The notes under the pieces are model-generated. The model saw only the letters and a program-made list of their open reading frames with translations. It was not told the DNA's origin and ran no database searches. The position numbers and the translations under genes were made by a program. A DNA stretch of 26,613 bases from assembly GCA_000934455.1 (NCBI GenBank), contig KN895081.1, positions 1 to 26,613 of the forward strand. Reading direction: 5' to 3'. This document shows, in pieces, positions 19,104 through 26,613 of the stretch. This DNA is from Apostichopus parvimensis (Eukaryota; Echinodermata; Holothuroidea; Aspidochirotida; Stichopodidae). Every line of letters starts with the position of its first letter. Position 1 is the first letter of the stretch.

Positions 19104-22100
19104 AACAGGAACCAAGGAACAAAGCCACACAGAGCAAACAACCACTTTACTATTATATGCAAGAGGGAAATGTCATTTGTGTGTTAACTGGTGGATGGAT
19201 AGGCCTATGTGTGTGTGTCTTTGTGCCATATATTATTATTATTATTAGGCAAAGCAAATTTGAAGAAATCTTTGAGTTTTACTGTCTCATTTAAAGGATT
19301 AAATAGACAAATTTCATTTTGACATTTTGTGTGGAGCACATTTTATTTTCCAGCCATGGATTGTTCTGGTTTGTTATACTTTGTTTTGATGGAAGATTCT
19401 GTTTCACAATTGTGAAGTACATTTTGTCATTAATTTTGGAAGGAATTGGTAAGCTCTTTTGTCTCAAGGTAGTATAAATCATGGTAGGAGACATATTTCC
19501 ACAAATCTTGTTTATCGGATCAAAATTCAGATTACACTGATTTTTTATCACACAAAATTCCGTTTGGATCTGTGCTGTTAGAAAAACAGAGAATTTGTTT
19601 ATTTTTGTTTTAAATCAAACACTGGAAAAGGAACATTCATGAAATTTCCTGGAGAGACCTAAATAGTGTATGAACAACTAGCTTCAACTTGATGAGAAGG
19701 GATAAGTAGCTTTATTGTAAATTAAAGACAATTAAATCCTAAGTGTATGGGTGCATGAGGGAATCCCTGGAACAAGGAAAGACTCCAGTTGTGCTGAAAA
19801 ATGTTTTCGTGTAATAGTTGTCAGTGTCACCATCATCCTGGCTCTCTTAGCAACAAAGGTAAAAATTGTTATAATATTTATATCCCCTTTGTTTTCTGTA
19901 ATGTGTAATATTTATGTAAAGGAGACAACAGTATAAAACTACAATTGTACATGTACAGTACGAAAAAGCCTTGGTACGTTCAACTTGACAACTGTAAAGT
20001 GAAGGGAGTTGAGAGTTGAATAAAGGCACACAATTTAATTTTGATGTTTATATTGTAGACTGCATGTTTAAATGAACACTTCCATCAGTCGAGGTTCTAT
20101 ATTCTATACCACTTTTATTTATGGGTACATGCCCCTTTAAACATTTTAGGCCGATGTATGATAGTGGCTGCGACGACCTGTTCTAACCACCGAGCTGTTT
20201 GCAAGGGTGCTGGCCATTACAGTACAGTATGTCTGTTTATCAGATACAACACAAAACTAAATGGGAAAACTTAAAGGTAGTCAGAATATGCCCCAAATTA
20301 TAGCTTGCTATAATTGCTTTAAGTATTTCAAACAGTACTTTCATGGAGGTCTTTACTCTCCAAGTTGTTCTCAGACATTTTTAAGGAACACACAAGATGA
20401 CTGAATGTCCTGGAAGGTTGTAATAAAAACAGTTTGAGAATTTTGAGCAAAGGATCATGTCCCATTCGTCGCCGGTCGTTATATTTTGGACTATACCAAT
20501 CGATAATAGGTCGGCATCATGTTTAGCAAATGGTCACAGGTTGGCATTGGTAAGGGAATAATAATAATTTAAATAATATTTCTCCACTACATTAAGATAG
20601 GCTAGAGATCTGAAGTGTTGCTTGCAGTATAATTTGCGTACGACAAAACAACGACTGACATTACATTCTGCACAAATACAAAGCACCCCTACGTATTAGT
20701 GGAATATTCCGACGGGCTAATCGCTAAGCCCTTTTCTTGGTTATCTTATGTTCTTCAATCTGTAGACTGTACAATGTCTCCTCTCATACAGTTGACTATA
20801 AACTGTAGGAACCCATAGACTAATTGAGTCCTCATGTTTATAAATCTTTCCAGACATATTTGCTCCTAAGCCGCACTACAGATCAGAACCACTTAAATTT
20901 TGATGTCATATGAACAGAAAGCATGCATTAACAATCCATTTAAAGTATATGGACACATAGCCAATTTAACCCACATTCAGTACATTTGTTGTGTGTGATA
21001 ATCATTCAAAATCTGTTGAAATTTTTCTGTAAAAAGCTCTTTTTGTTTCCAAGATATATACACATTTGAAGTTTTGATAAATCTGGGACACCCATTAAAT
21101 ATGTGCAAACTGTGATGTGGAATTTTGCGCTCATCAATATTTTTTATTTTAGGCCATATCAAGGCCTAATTAGAAATCCACATACATTTCTTCTTTTCAA
21201 AGAAGACAATCAAATATTTCCAAAACTTGCCCTAGGCCACAAACTTGTGTTAAGTGTTTTTGAACGAAAGTTGTAAAAACAAAGGAAATAACATGACAGA
21301 AAATTAGGCAGTCACTCCCTTTGCATCACAATGTGCATAATTAGCTAATTAATAATGTTTATTCATAAATAAAACTAGAATTAAGAAAAGACTTGCAAAA
21401 TGGTCAATGTTTGATGGATTTTGATGGGAGTTGCAGCTATTTTCATGATTTCTAAATGCCTATTAGAGAGATCAGGACAATGTTGTTCATAGGTGTTTGT
21501 AGATCTGTCGTAGTAATGTATCATAGGTTCATTACGTGAGCTGGCTGCAACGCCAATAGATTCAAGCCAGTGCATGCACATGCTAAGAAATGTCCATAAC
21601 AACAATATAAAATAAGAGAACAGAAAGTAATGCATTATTAATGAGCTTGCTGGGCTTGCCTCGTTACCTTTATGTAGGTCCCTGATTTGTAGAGGTAATA
21701 TGAAACCATCAGCAATAAAATGAACTCCAAACACATTGATTTGCATTCACATGCTACAGTAATATATACGGCTATTGTCCTCATACTGTCCAAAGCTGAG
21801 AATGGAGAATTTTAGCTGATAGCTGTGTGCTAAAGATGTGTACACACATGTACAGTACGTTATCAACAATCTGAGGAGATCCAGGGAGGGGACTTGGGGT
21901 CTGGGTTTCCTTCTGAAAGTTTGAAGGGACTTGAAAACCAAGCTAAAACAATGTGGAAAAAGGGTATTATAATAATGCTTGTCCTCTCATAAATACCTAT
22001 TTAAAATCGATGTTCTTGTAATATGCACCGCTATTTTAGTAATAATTTCCACGTCCAAAATGGTTTTCTTTTGGTTACCATTAACATTTCCTTATTAATT

Positions 22101-25100
22101 TCAATTTTAATTATACCCTTTTACTTGAAACTAACTTATTTTGTAGGTATAGGCTGCAGTATTCAAGTCTTTTGATCAATGAAGTACAGTTATTAATAGG
22201 AAAGCCTGACAGCTGCTAACCCAGTCTGCACTCTGTTTGTCCTTTGAAAGTCTTATGACGGGTACATTGCTCTTGAAGTGTCGACAATACTCAATTATGA
22301 CTGTCCCTGTGTAGTACATAAATGGCCTTCGGTGTACAGTACATGTAGGCTATAAATAACTGTAGGGCTAGTGTATAGTAGCTGCACACTCATCCCCCTA
22401 TCCCTCCCTCCCCACCATCCTCCCCCCAAGAAAAGTCATGATTAACAAATGGTCTTCATGGGGAGAACCAAATAAGGACCAAACATATTTTAAAGGTCAT
22501 CGGGATCGGCCCCAAACTTAAGAACACTAAAAATGTGCTAGAATTAGATGTTTCCGTAAGTACCCTCCGGGAGGTTCTGGTCGTCAATATTCTTCCCCAA
22601 GATGTTGAGGATTTGTAAGAATAAACAACTCATAAGTCTCACTTTACGATTATAACTTTGTTAAGAGTGTCGGTGTCAGAGTGTTAGAAATTCCAGCATG
22701 GGGGTGACCATTATCTAGCATATTTCTAGCATATTTTAGGGGACATAAAAACATGATGACCTCAGCCAGCAGATCTGAAAATAGAATCGTATATTCTTGT
22801 ACCACCCCTATAAGTATATATATCGCCTGTTCTAGTGAATGCAGTCGGTGTATCTACAGTACCGTACCCGCAATCTGCATATGTACAGTACCCTAGCTGT
22901 TAATTAAGTAGTAACAATATAGTAACGCTGCCCGCCAGTAGTATGTCGCTGTGGTTTATAGTACCTCATCTCCCACCATTTTATGATATATGTCTTGGTC
23001 ATGATTTTGTTAATGGCCTTTCTGCCATAATCAATGAGACGTGTCTCCTTGAGCTTAACAAGGGATAATTGATACATCCTATTCACAAGTCAGTCAGCAT
23101 ACTACAAGTACTCGGCCAGGCAAAGGGGGGGGTGGGGGTGAGAAAAATAATATATGTATTCTCCTTATTCTTTCCCCACTTTTCCATGGACTAGCTGCCA
23201 GTCAAGCTTAACATACTCATGTATTAACATATATGTTTCATGCTATATTGCAAGTTTGGTGTCTTTTCTAATAAGGAATGGGAAGTTCTCATTTCCTGCC
23301 CCAGTTATAAAGGCTTAAAGGGAAAATGTATTAATTTATGGGTAAGATGATAATTAGCCTAGGGAATTCCACTTTTGTGGTTTTTAATTTGAATGCAAGT
23401 TCAAGAGAATATTCTGCAACAGGTTTGAGCAAACTGTTTCAAGTTGGATATAGAAATATATCACGCAGAAGACATTGTTATTGGACTGAATTGAATACAA
23501 TGAAATTATGAGACTGTTTTCATGAAGAATACGTACAGGAGGTACGGTGAAGGCATATCAAAATAGAAGTCGATCCGAATAAACCTCTTTGGCCATGAAC
23601 CATGGAATGAACCGTACAGTACATCCTGGTAAAAAGAAAAAAAAAAACTTTGTTGATAAAAAGTTGGCTGTAAATCTTTTGGAAAGAACATTTCAGGCAC
23701 ACAGTCAGAGAGGGCTTAAGCGTGCAGCCTCTTTAAAAGGGCATTCAAGTTATAAATGGTGTGATCATGGGTTGTACCATGTAGTAATATTACAGTACAT
23801 TGTCTATTGTAGAAGGAGCAAGGTTGGGATAAAGGTAACAAGCAGGAAGTTACCATCATCTTGTTTGTGAGTATTTTTGAGTCTCAAGGCTAAATCTGTT
23901 AATCAAATTTAAAGTTTGTGTATCAACAGAGTTTTGTTTGGCTAATGCAAGGTGACAATTAGGCAAATGCTGGGCAGCGACCAAAATTAGTTTGAGGAAC
24001 AACAATTTTTGTAGACCCACAAAACGGCAATTTGAAACGGATTAGCCGCTTGTTCCTACTCCCCTGATTGGTTTCTATGATTATGAGAGTAATTAAACTT
24101 GTTGCTAAATTAGGATCATGAATATGTAAATGAAAAGCCAAAAGTTTATCATTGGCTTAAATTTTTAATTGTTGCAGTAATATATTATAGTCTGGTGGGA
24201 CCAAATTTAGTCCACAAAGGGTAAACAGTGGCCCTTAATTGAAAACATATTAAGGTAATCTGCCATTTGTGTCAACCGACATTGCACAATGAATGATTTG
24301 TTAAACTAGGTAAAAACTTTCAAGGTTTCCAACTGACAAAAAAGAAAAGAAAAGAGAAGATTATCTTGAATTGTGTGGAACAACACAAAATGTTCGCATT
24401 GCATAAATCTGCATTCTGTTATGAATAAAGTCTAATTATGACTTATACTTAATCAAATGTTCAGTTCTAAGTTGAATTCCACATTGATATGTTTGTTAAA
24501 TTGAGAGCTAAATTTCTAATAATTTTTGTAGTGTGTACATTATAGATGTATGACCTCAACAATGTCTATACAAAGTAATACAATCGATGTCATCACCCAA
24601 ATATGCTAGAAAAAGACCAGAAATATATAACCTGCCTGCTATATGGTTAAAAGGCTCAATGCCTCCATCAGGATAAGACCCTACAACTGAGATAATATTG
24701 TCACAGTGCCTATGAGAGACCCTCAATCATCTGGGAATAATTTGAAGGTGTTTATAGGCCACAGGAAGAATCAAAGTTTGGGAACCTTTAAAGCAATTTT
24801 TAGTTATCATGTCAAAATGGTGTAAGGGGGTAATACTAGTGACCTTTAGGTCTCAAGAGGTATTTGTTTGGACCAGAGGAAGTCAATAAACTCACATTTG
24901 TTAGAGCAGTGGTTGGTTAGACCAGCATTGCCTTCCCTACCAACACACCTGATAAAAATATTATGGTAGCTCCACTCTGTGTATTTTCAACAAACAAAGT
25001 ACTTCTTACTTGTTGGTGCTATTCAGTGCTTGTGTGTTTAGCTGGAAGTATGTGATAAAGTATATTACGATAATGATCTTCTTGACATGTTGCTGTGTGG

Positions 25101-25149
25101 GTATGATATGATGTGATGTGTAGATGTGCCCTAATGTGTTGGTTCCCAT
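19104..25149. other. Non-coding AT-rich sequence
   Basis: Only short background open frames. The longest (21381-21746, minus, 121 codons) has no domain I can name. Minor items are an (ATT)n tract, a doubled CTAGCATATTT (near 22716-22738), a C-rich tract at about 22394-22428 and a G-run at about 23125-23139. Confidence 0.55.
19230..19247. repeat. (ATT)n microsatellite
   Basis: About six ATT units, just beyond the right end of copy 2. Confidence 0.85.
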
Positions 25150-25167
25150 CTCATGAATATTAATGAG
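25150..25167. repeat. Near-palindrome with GTGGGTGGGGC
   Basis: CTCATGAATATTAATGAG is self-complementary except for one mismatched pair, and is followed directly by TGGGTGGGGCTTA. It lies 33 bp before the repeat at 25201 and may mark its edge. Confidence 0.5.
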
Positions 25168-25200
25168 TGGGTGGGGCTTAACAGAAAAGTCGTAAAATGT

Positions 25201-25640
25201 CAATATCTCTTCAACCGTGTTTCCTATTTAGTTAATACTTGGTATGGTGATGTAACTACATAGTATATGTTCTTTGCAACAAAAATTAGGCCTACAATTA
25301 TTGGGACCATCTGGGCCATAAAAAGTTTGGGCACATCTTTTGGGCCGGGTTGGCCCAATTTTATTTCCACCTTAAATGCATTTGGAACACCTTCTTTGGG
25401 CCCAATTTTGTGTGGTGCAATAATTTTTGGATCATTTGGTACCACATTTCTTAGGGTTCTATTTTTGGGGGGCAAATATAGTTTGTTTGCGCCAAATATA
25501 CTTGGGAACATTTAGGGGCATCATTTTGTTGGTCCCAGTTGTTTGCAATAACTCCGCAACCATAAATCTGATTGTATCCAAACTTGGAATACAGTTGTTG
25601 GTAAGTAGCTGGTACACATTCTTTGGGCCCACTATTTTTG
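25201..25640 (+). repeat. Degenerate repeat, two units 345 bp apart
   Basis: CAATATCTCTTCAACC at 25201 and CAATAACTCCGCAACC at 25546 each lead into a related stretch: ACTTGG about 40 bases later, then ATTCTTTG or GTTCTTTG at about +67. The DNA between carries many TTTGGG and GGGCCCA words, which translate as repeated G-P-T-I-F-G-like blocks (GPTIFGG, RPTIIG). It is probably an old amplified sequence, coding or not, now broken by stops in all frames. Confidence 0.5.
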
Positions 25641-25744
25641 GGGGATCAAATTTTCGTGGGCACAAGTTTGTGAATATTACCATGTATCGCATACCACACT
25701 ATGAATATGTTCAGACATTGTTTTTGTGTTATATAAGAATGTGA

Positions 25745-26531
25745 CTGTCAGCAAGTAATTATTGATTTCATTCAATGCTAACAAGTTTGCTGCTCAGAGA
25801 ATGTTCATTAATAGTAATTCAACCACATGAACATAAAGCATGTCAAAACTTAAAATTTAAATAAATTTATTCGATTGTAGTGGAAACATGACCATTCTCG
25901 CTCATTGCCTGTATTATTATGGTATGATAGTCCGAGAAAATATCTTCAAATATTTTACCAGATTGAATGCAAAGATGTTTGCTATCAAATGGTGCTAATG
26001 TTTAGGAATTAGTGTAGCAATGAACTGGATACCAAGTACGGTACAAGTACCAGCCAAACTACGGCATCATAAAAACGAGAAGAAAATGAAGCAATCCATT
26101 CATTTTGACAACCCTCATTTCTCAAGCACACCTCACTGAAGTCGAGGTCTATTTTTTAATTTTCTACTAAGAGCTAGACGTGAATGAATCACTGGCTGAA
26201 GTTGATAACCAGTGCTAGTACTTGAAATCTATCATATTTAGGCATCTTAATTACATTTAGGATCATATGGATACTCTATTACAACAACTTGGATATATAG
26301 GCAACAGGATGACTTTGTAAGGTTGGAGTATATAGTACAGGCTAATACACACACACACACGCACTTATACATGCACTTTATATAATTCAACCACATACAT
26401 GTACAAACCTGCAGAAACATACTGTACTGTATGTTACTATATATAGCACTGTGTCAAAAGTGTTTGACAGGTGATAAATATGGAAATTGTGCCTACAGGT
26501 AAAGTTTGGGAAAAATTTCTAAAACTTGTAT
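25745..26531. other. Non-coding AT-rich sequence
   Basis: No open frame or structured element apart from the AC microsatellite and a small inverted repeat ACATAC/GTATGT near 26417-26434. Confidence 0.6.
26347..26360. repeat. (AC)n microsatellite
   Basis: Seven AC units, continuing as GCAC. Confidence 0.85.
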
Positions 26532-26613
26532 CAGGGCTCAAAATAGACGGGGGCGAAGGGCGATTCGCCCTACGAAGTTGAAAAATCACCCCAGAAAAGA
26601 AATCACGAGGGCG
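26532..26613 (+). mobile_element. 5' end of a CAGGGCTC element, copy 2, cut by window end
   Basis: Matches 8835-8916 at 80 of 82 positions and starts at the same CAGGGCTC. It runs off the window, so the next bases downstream should show the body and right end of this family. Confidence 0.7.

Noticed and set aside
21381..21746. 121-codon minus-strand open frame, with a GTAACG donor-like site inside
   Set aside because: No clear acceptor upstream and no family recognised. A chance frame of this length is expected somewhere in 26 kb on six frames.
25224..25744. Four overlapping open frames on both strands
   Set aside because: They are shadows of the repeated TTTGGG and GGGCCC words, not separate genes.

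Overview
This window looks like a piece of an animal nuclear genome, most likely a marine invertebrate. It is AT-rich. It has no long open reading frame on either strand, no operon-like packing and no bacterial-type gene. It contains microsatellites, a minisatellite, transposon ends with target-site duplications, and a 50-base run of N typical of a scaffold join. An echinoderm or other invertebrate deuterostome is my best guess, but no diagnostic gene supports it. No complete protein-coding gene, tRNA or rRNA could be recognised. The sequence is best read as intronic or intergenic DNA, with at most a few isolated exon candidates.

Layout. 1-8000: unique AT-rich sequence with microsatellites, short dispersed repeats and one fairly protein-like exon candidate (4419-4526). 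7989-8128: a long pyrimidine tract, a splice-acceptor-like AG, a short open frame and an AATAAA, which together could be a terminal exon. 8625-10385: a 1749-bp DNA transposon (8631-10379) with 12-bp terminal inverted repeats beginning CAGGG and a perfect 6-bp target-site duplication (CACTAC). It holds two further internal CAGGG-type ends. Each of the three CAGGG ends has a GC-rich palindrome centred about 31-35 bp inside it. 10676-10890: a degenerate 40-45 bp minisatellite. 10900-14037: unique sequence with a G-quadruplex-type tract.

14038-16491 and 16642-19103 are two nearly identical 2.45-kb copies in direct orientation, separated by a 50-N gap and a 39-bp tandem repeat. Copy 1 ends exactly at the gap, so this is more likely two haplotypes left unmerged at a scaffold join than a true tandem duplication, though the latter is not excluded. 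Each copy carries a hammerhead-like hairpin of the kind known from Penelope-like retroelements, a C-rich tract, a 20-T tract followed by AG and a 55-codon open frame, and a cluster of NF-Y, YY1 and RFX-like motifs. 19104-25149 is largely featureless. 25150-25640 is a degenerate repeat with two related units about 345 bp apart. The last 82 bp (26532-26613) are the start of a second copy of the element that begins at 8835.

Because no gene is identified, no pathway can be reconstructed. The strongest content is the transposon structure and the assembly duplication.
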